A stretch of DNA of 64,000 nucleotides from an uncultured Saprospiraceae bacterium. GTDB lineage: Bacteria; Bacteroidota; Bacteroidia; Chitinophagales; Saprospiraceae. Both the position numbers and the translations under genes were made by a program. How positions within the stretch are numbered: the first letter of the stretch is position 1; every line of letters starts with the position of its first letter. The DNA is taken from the NCBI GenBank assembly GCA_937959115.1, contig CALGAW010000025.1, positions 232,302-296,301 of the forward strand, written 5' to 3'. A model generated the notes under the pieces. That model saw only the letters and a list, made by a program, of their open reading frames with translations, had not been told where the DNA came from and did no database searches. This document shows positions 21,201 through 29,561 of this stretch, one piece after another.

Positions 21201-24200
21201 AAAGGAAGGAGGCTCAGTAATACTGATGCTATTGGTATCTGTACATCCATTATCGTCTGTGACTGTAATACTGTAAGTTCCTGGTCCTAAATTAGAAATC
21301 GAGGGAATAGTTTGTCCTCCATTCCATTGATAACTATAAGGCGGAAGTCCTCCATTCGCTTGAACGGTTACTACCCCGTCACTTGCTCCGTTACAGCTGA
21401 TGGGAGAAGTCAAACTCATTAGGGTAAATAGTGTTTGTGGCTCTGTTAGGATTGTGGTTGCAGTAGAAGTACAACCATTATCATCCGTTACTGTTACTAT
21501 ATATGTCCCTCCACTCAAATTGGAGATGGTCATTGTTGTTTCATTTGTATTCCATTGATAGGAATAAGGGAGTGTGCCTCCTGATGCAGTAACTGTTACA
21601 GAACCGTCACTCGCACTGCCACAGCTTACATTTGTAGAGGCAATGTTAGCATCTAATAATGTTGGTTCGTTTATGGTTACAGAGACAATCTCTGAGCAAA
21701 CTCCTAGAATAGCATCCGTAACAGTAACCGTGTATGTTCCTGCAGGTAGATTATTGATTGTACTCGTATTTACTGCATTCGAAACGGCTCCTGTAGACCA
21801 AACGAATTGATAGGTGACAAATGGGAAACCGACAGTTGAATTTGCAGTGATAGAGCCATTGCTCGTCCCATTACACAATAGATCTACTTTGGTTGTTGTC
21901 ACTACGATGGCTGGCGCTTGAAGTATATCAGCACTAGCGGAGACTGTACAACCGTTTGCATCCGTTACCGTGACGCCATAATTACCTGGGGAAAGGCCTG
22001 TTGCTGTTTGGGCTGTTTGTGCAGGTGTTGTATTCCAAACGTACGAATAGCCTGGAGTACCAGCATTTGGTGTTGCAGTAATAAAACCATCTGTCCCACC
22101 AGAACAAACCGCTCCCCCATTACCTAGAGAGACAGTTAACTGGGAGGGTGCAGTGATTGCGACGGTAGTGGTAGCAGTACATCCATCATCGTCAGTAACT
22201 GTTACAGTATGTGTACCTTGGGCGAGTCCGGTGGCGGTAGCCATCATTTCTCCATTGTCCCAAGTGTAACCGTATGGTGGTGTTCCCCCAGCACCTGTAG
22301 CCGTTGCTGAGCCATCACTACTGTCTGCACAGTTCGCAGCTCCGTTTGCAGTTGCAGAAACTGTTAATAAAGGAGGTTCTGTAATTGTGACGGAAGTAGT
22401 GGCTGTACAACCTGCTGCATCAGAGACTGTTAAACTATAAGTACCTGGCGGAAGGTTGTTTATGTTAGACGTAATCGCTCCGGTATTCCAGATATAAGAA
22501 TAAGGACTCGTTCCTCCCTGGGCTTGAGCATTGGCAAAACCATCACTAGCTCCAAAACAGGTCACATCCCCTGAGATAAATATTCCGGTAATCAATGGAT
22601 TGATTTCGTTAAGAATAACAGAGGCAACTTCTGGACAGCCAGTATCATCTGTAATCGTTACGGTATAAGTACCAGCAGTTAACCCCGTAATGGTTGGAGT
22701 GGTTGCTCCAGTCGGATTCCATTGATAAGTATATGGAGGGGTACCACCAGTGGGTGTAACGGTAATAGAACCATCACTTCCACCAGTACAATTAACTGAA
22801 GACACTGAAAAAATCGGTGTTACACAATTGACACAGAAAGAGAACTCATTTGTTCTAGAATTGGTATTTGTAATTTCACAGTTCGTTCCTTGATCTGTTG
22901 TAGGATTGGCTTGGTCTGGGTGTGGATTGATAATTCCAGCTACGTAGACTGGACCACCCGTACAAAATGAGTTATCAAATGTAAAACAAAAGATAAGCGG
23001 ATCTGCAATTTCAGGAAACACCTCACCAATGCCACAACTCGGAACATCTGGTACTTCAGTGTCAACAGCTGACGGTATTTCCCAAACTGCGTGGGTACCA
23101 TCAATCGTAGTTGTCTGATTTGTGTATGTATAGATATCAGTTGAGCCGCCTCCATAGTCGACACAAAAATCTCTTGTTGCACCATTAGCATTTGCAAAGT
23201 TCCCAGCAGCACTCCACCCAGTACCAAACAACACATAAATGGTTATTCCACAATAGGCGGTGAAATCATAATTTGTAGGATTTAGACCATTCGAAAACAC
23301 CGCAAAGATACTATTGGGAGGAATAACGGCTGGAGCAGCTTGGAACAAAACACAACCAGCATTTGCATTTAAACCAGCAATTAAGGCAGGATTTGTCGCT
23401 GCATTCGCTGCAGTATATATGTTAACCGTATTTCCAGGAAGTGGAGGACAGCCTCTTACCGTATTACTACTATTATAAATGACTTGAAAATTGCTTACTG
23501 TTGTTCCAGTACTACCAGAATTAAGAAATACAAATTCATTCTCTCCTTCAATACCACAAGCGTTTACCATTGCACCAATCAGGGTTGTATTTGGAAAATT
23601 TACTTGTGGATTGCTCGGTGGTAAAATAGGTCCTCCCAAGGGAGAAACAATTAAAACAGAACCAAGTGGATTGGATTGTTCCACATATGGATCAAATCCA
23701 AGATTTGGGCTAGCATAAAAGTCGATTGTTCCTCCAATGGGCAGGTCTATCCCATTGACAGCAACACAAATAGAATCATTCTTGCAGACCTGGCAGCAAA
23801 TTGGAGCTGGTGTTCCATTAAATGTATGTTGACCAAGATCTGAAGCATTGTCATTTCCTAAGCTAGTCCATTCAGAAACTAGGGTTGGGAATGAAGCAAC
23901 ACCGCAAGTTGTAACTGGGTTCGTTGATATACCAGATGAAACCGAAGGAATCCTAACAAGCGTATTGTTTAATGTGGTATTAGTGATTCCGTCCGTCCAC
24001 TGATTTCCAGGATCACAACCTATTTGTCCAATTATATCTACTAATGCACCAGAAGGAGCTTCCAAAACTACAGCGTCATCACCATTGAAACCTCCAACAA
24101 AGTTTTGATCGGTCTGAGCTTGAAAAACAGGACCAGCGTTTGATTCGCAAATGACATAAACATCTCCACTAGCGACTGTACCATTTAGATTGACGACTCC

Positions 24201-24473
24201 AGTAGGCGTAGTACTTCCATTTGCATAGAATCGAACTTTGTACTGTGTCGTTGCAAAATTGATTGATTGCGCTGTTCCATTAAAAATCTCTAGACATTTA
24301 TTGCTACTAGACCCTTCAATGTATTCTGAGAAGAAGACATCGTCAGTTCCTCCTAATGAACACGAAGAATTTAATAATTCACTCGTGGTAAATTCTGGAC
24401 ATTGAGCTAAAGAAATGGTGTAGATACATAGTGCGATTAGTATCTGGAGGGTATTGGATAAATACTTTGACAT
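12219..24473 (-). CDS. Giant SprB-like adhesin with lamin-tail domain and type B (CHU_C) T9SS C-terminus
   Basis: The 4084-residue secreted protein has a signal peptide (about 1-24) and a lamin-tail-like domain (about 35-190: VFFSEYIEGSSSNKCLEIFNG, GDDAVVLEAPSG). Further beta-rich domains run to about 550, followed by about 44 SprB repeats (about 554-3914). Each repeat is 73-80 residues with the core C-G--DG-(A/T)-V-GG--PY-Y-W-G and a closing TDxNGC. The C-terminus (about 3988-4084, VFIPNVFTPNGD to EYKGDVTLVR) is the gliding-motility-associated CHU_C domain, a type B sorting signal for the type IX secretion system. SprB-type proteins are long mobile surface adhesins in gliding motility. Repeats 8-34 form a triplet higher-order array. 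The gene stands alone, divergent from the gene at 24923. Confidence 0.92.
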   Translation of the reverse strand: MSKYLSNTLQILIALCIYTISLAQCPEFTTSELLNSSCSLGGTDDVFFSEYIEGSSSNKCLEIFNGTAQSINFATTQYKVRFYANGSTTPTGVVNLNGTVASGDVYVICESNAGPVFQAQTDQNFVGGFNGDDAVVLEAPSGALVDIIGQIGCDPGNQWTDGITNTTLNNTLVRIPSVSSGISTNPVTTCGVASFPTLVSEWTSLGNDNASDLGQHTFNGTPAPICCQVCKNDSICVAVNGIDLPIGGTIDFYASPNLGFDPYVEQSNPLGSVLIVSPLGGPILPPSNPQVNFPNTTLIGAMVNACGIEGENEFVFLNSGSTGTTVSNFQVIYNSSNTVRGCPPLPGNTVNIYTAANAATNPALIAGLNANAGCVLFQAAPAVIPPNSIFAVFSNGLNPTNYDFTAYCGITIYVLFGTGWSAAGNFANANGATRDFCVDYGGGSTDIYTYTNQTTTIDGTHAVWEIPSAVDTEVPDVPSCGIGEVFPEIADPLIFCFTFDNSFCTGGPVYVAGIINPHPDQANPTTDQGTNCEITNTNSRTNEFSFCVNCVTPIFSVSSVNCTGGSDGSITVTPTGGTPPYTYQWNPTGATTPTITGLTAGTYTVTITDDTGCPEVASVILNEINPLITGIFISGDVTCFGASDGFANAQAQGGTSPYSYIWNTGAITSNINNLPPGTYSLTVSDAAGCTATTSVTITEPPLLTVSATANGAANCADSSDGSATATGAGGTPPYGYTWDNGEMMATATGLAQGTHTVTVTDDDGCTATTTVAITAPSQLTVSLGNGGAVCSGGTDGFITATPNAGTPGYSYVWNTTPAQTAQTATGLSPGNYGVTVTDANGCTVSASADILQAPAIVVTTTKVDLLCNGTSNGSITANSTVGFPFVTYQFVWSTGAVSNAVNTSTINNLPAGTYTVTVTDAILGVCSEIVSVTINEPTLLDANIASTNVSCGSASDGSVTVTASGGTLPYSYQWNTNETTMTISNLSGGTYIVTVTDDNGCTSTATTILTEPQTLFTLMSLTSPISCNGASDGVVTVQANGGLPPYSYQWNGGQTIPSISNLGPGTYSITVTDDNGCTDTNSISITEPPSFTIMMTDSTNASCSACTGSADFVLMGGIPPITILWSGGQMNQAPTNLCPGLNLVTVTDSNGCTTTADVIIGSTSTLAINALTIDNAISCNGICDGSATIVGTGGQTPYGYQWSNGATTATGTGLCAGSYNVTLTDINGCLVTDVLVINEPTVLSANAQANSTAACGASDGSATVTATGGSIPYTYQWDSGETNPTATGLGAGTHTVTVSDTNGCMTTTNVVIGSGPNLIAIVVDSTNTSCTACIGTADLSVSGGTAPYTYTWSGGQTIEDPTTLCAGTNSVTVTDANGCVSMANVLIGSNNTLAINSLTVSNVISCNGICDGSATITGTGGQTPYGYEWSNGATTATITGLCAGTYNVTLTDINGCEITDVLVINEPFALDASAQMNSGATCGASDGSATVTATGGTNPYTYQWDSGEINPTATGLGAGTHTVTVTDTNGCITTTDVVIGGGPNVIATVIDSTNTSCTACIGTADLSVTGGTAPFTYTWSGGQTVEDPTTLCAGTNSVTVTDANGCIAIANVQIGSTNTLIVNTITVDSPISCFGVCDGTASVTATGGQPPYAYEWDNGATTSTITGLCSGSYMASITDVNGCIATDLIVINQPDTLIASAQALVPSSCGLFNGSAVVTASGGTSPYSYLWDSGETTMTATALGGGAHVVNVTDDNGCTTTAGVIIGGIGIPLTISIIDSTSTSCTACIGTADLQINGSAPFVIQWSGGQTVEDPTTLCAGFNAVTVTDTNGCVQTAGVNIGSTSTLAINTLTIDNPISCNGVCDGTATVTGTGGQIPYGYEWSNGETTSTITGLCAGNYGVTLTDTNGCIFTDILMLNEPGPLSTNALSNGGAFCGASNGSATATGNGGTTPYGYNWDSGEVTQTATNLGAGTHNVTVTDNNGCTSTASVVIPGSPTLVAAIIDSTNTSCTACIGTADLSISGGTPPFTYTWSGGQTVEDPTTLCAGTNTVTVTDANGCFSTADVLIGSSNALAINTLNIDNAISCNGVCDGTVSVTGTGGQLPYSYEWSNGETTATITGLCAGNYGVTLTDINGCISTDVLILNEPTPLNVNTQTNGVASCGASDGSATVTATGGTIPYGYNWDSGEMTSTATNLDAGTHIVTVTDGNGCTATSSVIIGSGVCCAVIAMVVDSTSTSCTACIGTADLSVTGGTAPFTYIWSGGQTVEDPTTLCAGFNAVTITDANGCTETAGVNISSTSSLAINTLTIDNAISCNGVCDGAATVVGTGGQIPYGYQWSNGETTATITGLCAGNYGITLTDTNGCIFTDILMVNEPTALSVNAQSNGAASCDASDGSATVTANGGTNPYGYNWDSGETSPTATGLSAGTHTVTVTDTNGCSATSSVIIGGGISTIIAVVIDSTSTSCTACIGTADLMVTGGTAPFTYIWSGGQTIEDPTTLCAGFNAVTITDTNGCTATAGVNTTSTSSLAINTLTIDNAISCNNVCDGAATVVGTGGQIPYSYQWSNGETTASITGLCAGSYGITLTDTNGCIFTDILMVNEPTPVSLTTQSNGVASCGASDGSATITATGGTIPYGYNWDSGAIGSTATNLDAGTHTVTVTDNNGCVATSSIVIGSGTCCTIIAMVIDSTSTSCTACIGTADLSLTGGTPPFTFVWSGGQIVEDPTTLCAGFNTVTITDANGCTETAGVNITSTSSLAINALTIDNAISCNAVCDGAATAIGTGGQMPYGFQWSNGETTATITGLCAGNYGITLTDTNGCIFTDVLMLSQPTNLSLNSQSIVAASCGASDGSATVTVLGGTMPYGYNWDSGEISSMATSLSAGTHTVTVTDNNGCSATSSVIVPDSGSNIIATVIDSTNTSCTACIGTADLSVIGGTAPFMYIWSGGQTVEDPTTLCAGFNVVTITDANGCTGTAGVNIGSSSTLAITSLSIANQISCNGICDGAVSVTATGGVLPYSYQWDSGQIGSAVTGLCAGTYNVTVNDSSGCSTTGSITLNQPAAIAATATVTSSVSCNGLSDGSAAVTVTGGAIPYQYNWSNGSTMPTATGLGAGIHVVSITDDNNCQVTASVVINPVVPVFVGSQTFTDASCNGVCDGTATITGTGGSSPYTYQWDSGQNGPTVTGLCAGTYSVTISDSNGCSNTASAVIGESALLSAAIFNSTNVTCSGQSDGTASVAVTGGNPPYTIAWNNGQTGPTANNLPAGSYTAVATDASGCTASTGVTITQPAAFTASAIGGALACFGDTNGSISLTVNGGTAPFVYNWTGGALPVQNPSGLGAGTYAVVVVDDNGCTTTASATLTSPSQILTTSSSSAVLCGGSCDGTASVVVSGGAGGYLYQWSPSAGGQITATALNVCSGTHAVTVTDASGCSIVELVTVGQPAIFTATTSAQSSSSCFGSFDGSATVSPQGGTSPYTYQWDNNETTATATGLNGGIHTVVVTDSNGCTVTASTVINQPSQIILQVTSSDITCNGVSDGQATAAAFGGTGTFTYNWSTGASGPIVVLLPIGTHYVTVTDANGCAALDSISISEPPPITVTLTSQDVTCHNSIDGNATVVPIGGVAPFSYLWDNGEVTNPAVQLPAGPHVVIITDANGCIATAQATIGAPTELTVGAFTSTPTCNGLNDGTATATASGGTAPYIYTWNTVPPQIGQVATGLSGGVFVLNVVDANGCQINNVNVTVDDAPDAIGLTITSLDASCHNGNDGSLTVTASGGTPSYSYQWSDGSTGPTAFGLVAGGYAVTVTDANGCSEVILGTINHPTEILAPIVIEDAICYGEQNGTIIVIDTLITGGVAPYSYSIDGLNYQLGNAFGGLTSGGYTFYIQDANGCVFTQSAYVAEPAEVVVDLGPDVELLLGDSVMIVAQTAPLGDSLVYEWLPTQYLNCDTCVSVVSTPLETILYEVLVTDTTGCTATDEILITVDKSRDVFIPNVFTPNGDLSNDIFMIYGGPAVTVIRTFNIYDRWGELLFKAENFMPNDPNNGWDGAFKNLRMNGGVFVYYAEVEFIDGEVIEYKGDVTLVR
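15050..21200 (-). repeat. Higher-order tandem array: nine three-repeat units of about 683 bp
   Basis: Inside the giant adhesin, SprB repeats 8-34 cycle through three classes. Class A has SCTACIGTADL and a Cys in TTLCAG. Class B has ISCNG(I/V)CDG and TGLCAG. Class C has SCGASDGSAT with a single Cys. Positions of the class A marker (near 15690, 16374, 17060, 17744, 18432, 19110, 19793, 20475, 21155) are spaced 678-688 bp. Repeats outside the block do not follow this order. The array therefore grew by duplication of a three-repeat unit, not of single repeats. Confidence 0.9.
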
Positions 24474-24922
24474 TACTAAGAGTTGGATTTAAGTTATGCG
24501 TTTTTTTATTTTCCTGAAATAAAGATAATCATAAAAGACAACTTCTTTGCAGGGTCCTTTTCGGAATGGCAATATTTTGAGCTATTCCTTTTAGTTTTCC
24601 ACAAAAGCCTGCTTATTTTTACACATTATATTTCTAGAATTTAACAACTTATAAATTAAGATTAATTTAATTCAATAAAACCATGTTAGTATTGTCTAGT
24701 TATAATTTTATTATCTTTATAACGTATGAAACGCATGATTCGTTATCATATAAATCATAAATTTCATACTTGATCAAAATGGAAGGTCAAATGCTTGTTC
24801 CAAATTAAAGCAAAAAAGTATACTAATAAAATTCATGTTTTAGGAATCAAAAAAACATTTATTATTTCTCTGATTTATAATGAATTATTTTTACCTTAAT
24901 GATCTAAATTAAATCAACAACT
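24474..24922. other. AT-rich divergent intergenic region
   Basis: This 449-nt stretch separates the start of the giant adhesin gene from the start of the 944-aa gene, so it should contain both promoters. It is very AT-rich and has no plausible ORF. Its only recognisable element is at 24883-24898, shared with the upstream region of the paralogue at 29722. Confidence 0.6.
24883..24898 (+). promoter_or_regulatory. Promoter-like element shared by the two paralogous head-repeat genes
   Basis: AATTATTTTTACCTTA here and AATTATTTATACCTTA at 29666-29681 differ at one of 16 positions and lie 24 and 40 nt before the ATGs of the paralogous genes at 24923 and 29722. The TACCTTA part resembles the Bacteroidota -7 box TAnnTTTG. 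No clear -33 TTG is seen, so this is a weak promoter call. Confidence 0.4.
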
Positions 24923-27757
24923 ATGAAGTATTTAAAACAATTCATTATCACATTTATTGCGCTATTTGTATTATTTTATACTGCAAATGGTCAAACTGTA
25001 ATTAACCTTGCATCTCAATGCAATTGTGAGGTACTCAGCGGAACAGCTGCCCCAGCTCCTGGAGCTCCAATAGCAGACGCTGGAAATCTCTATGTTAATA
25101 CTACTACAGGAGAAATTTACACGTACGACGGAACAGCTTGGACTGTTGTAAGTGAAGACACACCAGACATTGATTGGTATAAGGTAGGAGGAACAACGCC
25201 TCCAACTGCAATCACTGACGACATAACCACAAATGGAGATGTCGGAATTGGCGTTGCCACTCCAGCCCAACAATTGCATGTTGCAGGAAGTATTAGAACA
25301 GATGCAAGAAACATCTATTTTGGTCCTACCCAACGATTTTCAGGGAACAACGGAGCAAACATGTATCTAAACAGCAACAATGCCTCGGTTACAAAATTAC
25401 TTCTAAGAGATAGCGACAATGTTCTCTATGGAGGTCTTGTAGGAACTACCGATGGATTAAATTTAGGGTTAAATGACAAAGATAGTCATTGGACGTTCCG
25501 TTCCGTTCATGATCAATTTCTAACAATGTCAATCGACAATTCTGAAAAAGTTAGAATTTTATTAAACGGAAACGTTGGTATAGGTACAACTGGACCAACT
25601 GCAAAACTTGATGTAAATGGAACAACTAGACTGCGTACACTCGCAGCAGGTGCTGCTACAGAAATGGAACTTGTAGTAGATGGAAATGGAGTCGTTAAAA
25701 AAAGAATGGCTGGTGACAACTCATCAACTAATGAGTTACCGGTTGCAGGTAATGACATTGATGTAATGGGCAATACAGTAAATATTGAACCGACGTTGGA
25801 TTTTGTCCATACTGTCAATTCACCCGCTCAAAATTTTACAGCATCAGCAGGTGGTAACATCTTTATGAGAGCCTGGTTTGATGGACATGTTGGAGTTGGA
25901 AACTTAGCTGGTTCTTTATCTCCGCAAGCTGGTCTTCACGTAGCACACAATGATGGAACAATCATGGACGGTAATTTTGGTGCTGGTTTATACAATGCTG
26001 CAGGTGGCGGCACAAGATTAGTTTGGAGTTCAAAAAATGCATCACTTAGAGCAGGTCGCGTAAATGGAACACAATGGGATGAAGCTAATATTGGTGACTA
26101 CTCTACAGGATTTGGATTCAATAGTTTAGCAAGTGGAACTTACAGTATTGCTGCAGGAAGAAACTCAGAGGCATCTGGCATTTATTCACTTGCAATTGGG
26201 AACACTGCTGTCGCTACAAATACAAATACGATTGCTTTAGGTCAGGGAACAGTTTCAACAGGAAATTCTACCATTGCAATTGGATTTAATTGTCAAGCGG
26301 TTGGTACAGGATCTAAATCATTTGGAGGTCAAACACATTCCTCCGGTTTCAACTCTCTTGCGACAGGTGACAATACCTTTGCAAGATCTAGAGGAGAAAT
26401 GGTAGTAGGAATGTTTTCTACAGATTATACTCCTACCAGTGCAAATACATGGAATGGTAATGACAGAATTTTTAACGTAGGTGTTGGTAAAGATTCATTG
26501 AATAGAAAAGATGCACTTACTATGTTTAAAAGAGGTTTGTCCAGATTCAATGGATATGCGGAAATCATTACTGACAATACAGCTGATGAAGCGCTTAACA
26601 TAAATAATTCAGGTACGGGTGTTGGTCAAGTACTTACTATGCAAAATGCAACTTCCACTGCTATGGGACTTAATTTAAGACATGATGGATTGGGCATTGG
26701 TCAGCAGATCTTTATAAATAATGTTGCTAGTAACGGTGTCGCATTAAAATTGTTCCATAATGGAATAGCAACCGCACAAGACATTATTATGAATAATGCC
26801 ACAAGTACAGCAAATGGTCTTTACCTGAGACATAATGGACTTGGCAATGGACAACAAATTGTAATGAGCAACAGTGCTAATGATGCGAGAGGTATAGACA
26901 TAGTTAACCAAGGAAGAGGAGATGGCATTTTTATTAATAGCCCAAGCGCATTTGGTCATGCCGCAGTATTCAATTCAGGAAGTGTCGTAGCTAATGAAAT
27001 AGGTGGAAACTACGATTTTAGAATAGAATCAGATACCAGAACACACGCATTCTGGATGGATGCAAACGAAGACATCGCGAATTTTGGTTCTCCTTTATCG
27101 TTTGCCACTGGTAATGGAACAACTGTTGGTACCACCACAGTTCAATATGTAGCAGATTTCGATATTGGTGTTAATGAAGGAACCGCTATCGGAATTGGAT
27201 CAGTTGAATTTTTGTTGGATAACATTGCAGAAACAACAATTAACAACTCTTTCTCTCCATCCACTCATATTGTGAATGATTTAGGGAACAGTACAACTGT
27301 TAGAGCATGGGATGATGTCTATGCAGATGACTTTATCAATGTTTCTGATTTACGTGAGAAAGAAAATGTACAAGATATTACATATGGATTATCAGAACTT
27401 ATGAATATGCGTGCCGTTTCATACAAGCTAACTAGGGATCCTTTTAAAGAATCTAAACTCGGATTGATTGCTCAGGATGTATTACCTCTTGTAAGCGAGG
27501 CTGTAAAAACACATGATTACAAGATTTTAGATGAGCAAAAAGGAGAATTCGAATCAGTAGAGTTAGAACGTATGGGGATTAAGTATCAACAACTAACTCC
27601 TGTTGTCATTAAAGCAATTCAAGAGCAACAAGAACAAATTTCGACTCTTACAGAATCAAATGAAGATTTAATGAAGGAAAATCAAGAATTAAATTCTGAA
27701 ATTGATGCAATCAATGAAAAATTAGATAAAATTATGCTCATGTTGGATAGAGATTAA
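24923..27757 (+). CDS. Secreted fibre-like protein with YadA-type head repeats and C-terminal S74 chaperone domain
   Basis: The 944-residue protein has a signal peptide (about 1-23) and a short N-terminal module INLASQCNCEVLSG ... NLYVNTTTGEIYTYDG shared with the gene at 29722. YadA-like repeats of the form S-A-G--S-A-G (about 395-490: LASGTYSIAAG, ASGIYSLAIG, STIAIG) follow, then a long beta-rich stalk. The C-terminus has a Peptidase_S74 intramolecular chaperone (about 806-900: SDLREKENV, LGLIAQDVLPLVSEAV) with the putative Ser-Lys pair S808/K813, and a coiled coil to the end. In known S74 proteins this domain drives trimer assembly and then cuts itself off. It is likely a trimeric surface fibre. 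A 43-nt gap with a 9-bp inverted repeat (27759-27767/27785-27793) separates it from the next gene, so an operon is likely. Confidence 0.85.
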   Translation: MKYLKQFIITFIALFVLFYTANGQTVINLASQCNCEVLSGTAAPAPGAPIADAGNLYVNTTTGEIYTYDGTAWTVVSEDTPDIDWYKVGGTTPPTAITDDITTNGDVGIGVATPAQQLHVAGSIRTDARNIYFGPTQRFSGNNGANMYLNSNNASVTKLLLRDSDNVLYGGLVGTTDGLNLGLNDKDSHWTFRSVHDQFLTMSIDNSEKVRILLNGNVGIGTTGPTAKLDVNGTTRLRTLAAGAATEMELVVDGNGVVKKRMAGDNSSTNELPVAGNDIDVMGNTVNIEPTLDFVHTVNSPAQNFTASAGGNIFMRAWFDGHVGVGNLAGSLSPQAGLHVAHNDGTIMDGNFGAGLYNAAGGGTRLVWSSKNASLRAGRVNGTQWDEANIGDYSTGFGFNSLASGTYSIAAGRNSEASGIYSLAIGNTAVATNTNTIALGQGTVSTGNSTIAIGFNCQAVGTGSKSFGGQTHSSGFNSLATGDNTFARSRGEMVVGMFSTDYTPTSANTWNGNDRIFNVGVGKDSLNRKDALTMFKRGLSRFNGYAEIITDNTADEALNINNSGTGVGQVLTMQNATSTAMGLNLRHDGLGIGQQIFINNVASNGVALKLFHNGIATAQDIIMNNATSTANGLYLRHNGLGNGQQIVMSNSANDARGIDIVNQGRGDGIFINSPSAFGHAAVFNSGSVVANEIGGNYDFRIESDTRTHAFWMDANEDIANFGSPLSFATGNGTTVGTTTVQYVADFDIGVNEGTAIGIGSVEFLLDNIAETTINNSFSPSTHIVNDLGNSTTVRAWDDVYADDFINVSDLREKENVQDITYGLSELMNMRAVSYKLTRDPFKESKLGLIAQDVLPLVSEAVKTHDYKILDEQKGEFESVELERMGIKYQQLTPVVIKAIQEQQEQISTLTESNEDLMKENQELNSEIDAINEKLDKIMLMLDRD

Positions 27758-27800
27758 TGCTTTTTAATCCTTAACTTTAAATCATTAAAAAGCTTCAATT

Positions 27801-29414
27801 ATGAGAAAAACATTTAATTATATAACTACAATACTGGTATTTTTGACCTTTACTACTACATTATTTGGTCAAACTTATACCTTAACCGCTCCTTCAGGTG
27901 GAACGAACTATCAGTGGTATACTGCTGGTGTTTCGGTCAATCCAATTCCAGGAGAAACCAACATGTCTTATGTTGCAACAGCAGAAGGCATTTACTTTGC
28001 TAAATATGACAATAGCGCATGTGGAGGTGCCACTGACTACATGATCGTAGTAGATGGTTGCGGTCCAAATGCGAACTATACAATTGATCTTGGAACAGTA
28101 GTAAACAGCACTATCCAATGGAATGCTGATAATGTACCGATTCCGAATGCAATCAATACATCATTGACCATTACTGCAGATACGACACTGCACACCTATT
28201 ACGCATCCATCATTGATGCTAAAATGTGTGATAACAGTTCACCTGCATTTACAGTAGTTAACATGAACAGCTGTAATGATACAGATGGGGACGGTGTTGA
28301 TGACGATACCGACTTAGATGATGATAATGATGGAATTCCGGATGTAGTCGAAATCGCAACTGCAGGACCTGGTGGCGACTCTGATGGTGATGGCATTCCT
28401 GATCATCTAGATTTAGACTCTGACAACGATGGTATTAACGATATCGTTGAGAGCGGAGGAACTGACTTAGACGGCAATGGTATGATCGATACACCTTTTG
28501 ACGAGGGTATGACCACCAATCCAACTGACACAGACAATGACGGTACGCCAGACTATCAGGAAACGGATTCTGACAATGATGGAATTCCCGATATCGCAGG
28601 AACACCTGACAGTGGCCTAGATACAGATGGAGACGGTATGATCGATGATCCGACGGACACAGATCGTGATGGAATCAAAGATGTGGCTGACGGTATGCCA
28701 ACTGTCTTTGGTGATGCACCGCGTGGACCAACTGCAAGCATTCACTTATGGCTTGAAGGGCCTTACGATGTCGCTACTTCATTGATGAATGATAACCTTT
28801 CACAATCTAGCTTACTGCCAACGCTTGAGCCTTATACTGCTCTTGGATATACTCACAATGGTGGTGGTGGTGGTGAAATGGCCTCGCAATCTGTTTTAGA
28901 CAGAACTGGGGCAGATGCAATCGCAGATTGGATCTTCCTAGAACTGAGAAGCTCGACGACCAATACAAATGTGTTGGCGACTCGATCGGCATTGCTTAGA
29001 GTGGACGGTACTGTTGTAGACTTAGATGGACAATCCCCAGTAGAGTTTACTGGTCAACCATCTGGCTCTTATTATATTGCAATTCGTCACCGTAATCACT
29101 TGGCTGTGATGACTCCTGTTCCTAAGACATTTACGACGGGGGTGGCTGAAGTCCATGATTTCGCAACAGGGTCAGCTTATGGCAATCTAAATGGGGATGC
29201 GCAGAAGCTAATTACTGCTGGCGTGTTTGGATTGTATGAGGGTGACTATGAAGCGGATGAGCTGATTAGTGCTACAGATAGAAGTATTTCTTGGAACTTT
29301 AGAAACCAAACTGGTTATATCGTTCAGGATTCTAACTTTGATGGTACTTGTAACGCAAGTGAACGTAGTCAAACTTGGAACAATAGAAATACCTTTTCGA
29401 AGGTGCCGGATTAA
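27801..29414 (+). CDS. Secreted TSP3-repeat protein with LWLEGPYD C-terminal domain and dockerin-like end
   Basis: The 537-residue protein has a signal peptide (about 1-23) and Ig-like strands to about 150. A calcium-binding TSP3 region follows (about 154-300), rich in DxDxDGxxD motifs such as TDGDGVDDDTDLDDDNDG and SDNDGIPDIAG. A C-terminal domain begins LWLEGPYD (about 315), includes DWIFLELRSS, RSALLRVDGTVVDLDG and YYIAIRHRNHLAVMT, and ends in a dockerin-like loop DSNFDGTCNASERSQTWNNR. I recognise this C-terminal domain as recurrent in secreted Bacteroidota proteins, often labelled hemagglutinin-related, but its function is not established. It has no type A or B T9SS tail. Probably co-transcribed with the upstream gene and ended by the strong terminator at 29447-29482. 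Confidence 0.8.
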   Translation: MRKTFNYITTILVFLTFTTTLFGQTYTLTAPSGGTNYQWYTAGVSVNPIPGETNMSYVATAEGIYFAKYDNSACGGATDYMIVVDGCGPNANYTIDLGTVVNSTIQWNADNVPIPNAINTSLTITADTTLHTYYASIIDAKMCDNSSPAFTVVNMNSCNDTDGDGVDDDTDLDDDNDGIPDVVEIATAGPGGDSDGDGIPDHLDLDSDNDGINDIVESGGTDLDGNGMIDTPFDEGMTTNPTDTDNDGTPDYQETDSDNDGIPDIAGTPDSGLDTDGDGMIDDPTDTDRDGIKDVADGMPTVFGDAPRGPTASIHLWLEGPYDVATSLMNDNLSQSSLLPTLEPYTALGYTHNGGGGGEMASQSVLDRTGADAIADWIFLELRSSTTNTNVLATRSALLRVDGTVVDLDGQSPVEFTGQPSGSYYIAIRHRNHLAVMTPVPKTFTTGVAEVHDFATGSAYGNLNGDAQKLITAGVFGLYEGDYEADELISATDRSISWNFRNQTGYIVQDSNFDGTCNASERSQTWNNRNTFSKVPD

Positions 29415-29446
29415 TACTTGGACTAATTTAAATTAGCATACAAATC

Positions 29447-29482
29447 GAGACAAAGCAGTTCTTCTGCTTTGTCTCTTTTTTT
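29447..29482 (+). terminator. Strong intrinsic terminator
   Basis: A perfect 12-bp stem (29447-29458 with 29464-29475), a 5-nt loop and a run of seven T lie 33 nt after the stop of the 537-aa gene. This is the best intrinsic terminator in the window. Confidence 0.93.
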
Positions 29483-29561
29483 GAAGTCTATTCTTCACGA
29501 GATAGAAAAACAAACCATTTATTTATAGAGAAAAGATACATAGAATCCTAGATATTAGCAT

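Noticed and set aside
27801..29414. Cellulosome component because of the dockerin-like C-terminus
   Set aside because: Only one dockerin-like loop is present, with no cohesin or glycoside hydrolase domain in the window.
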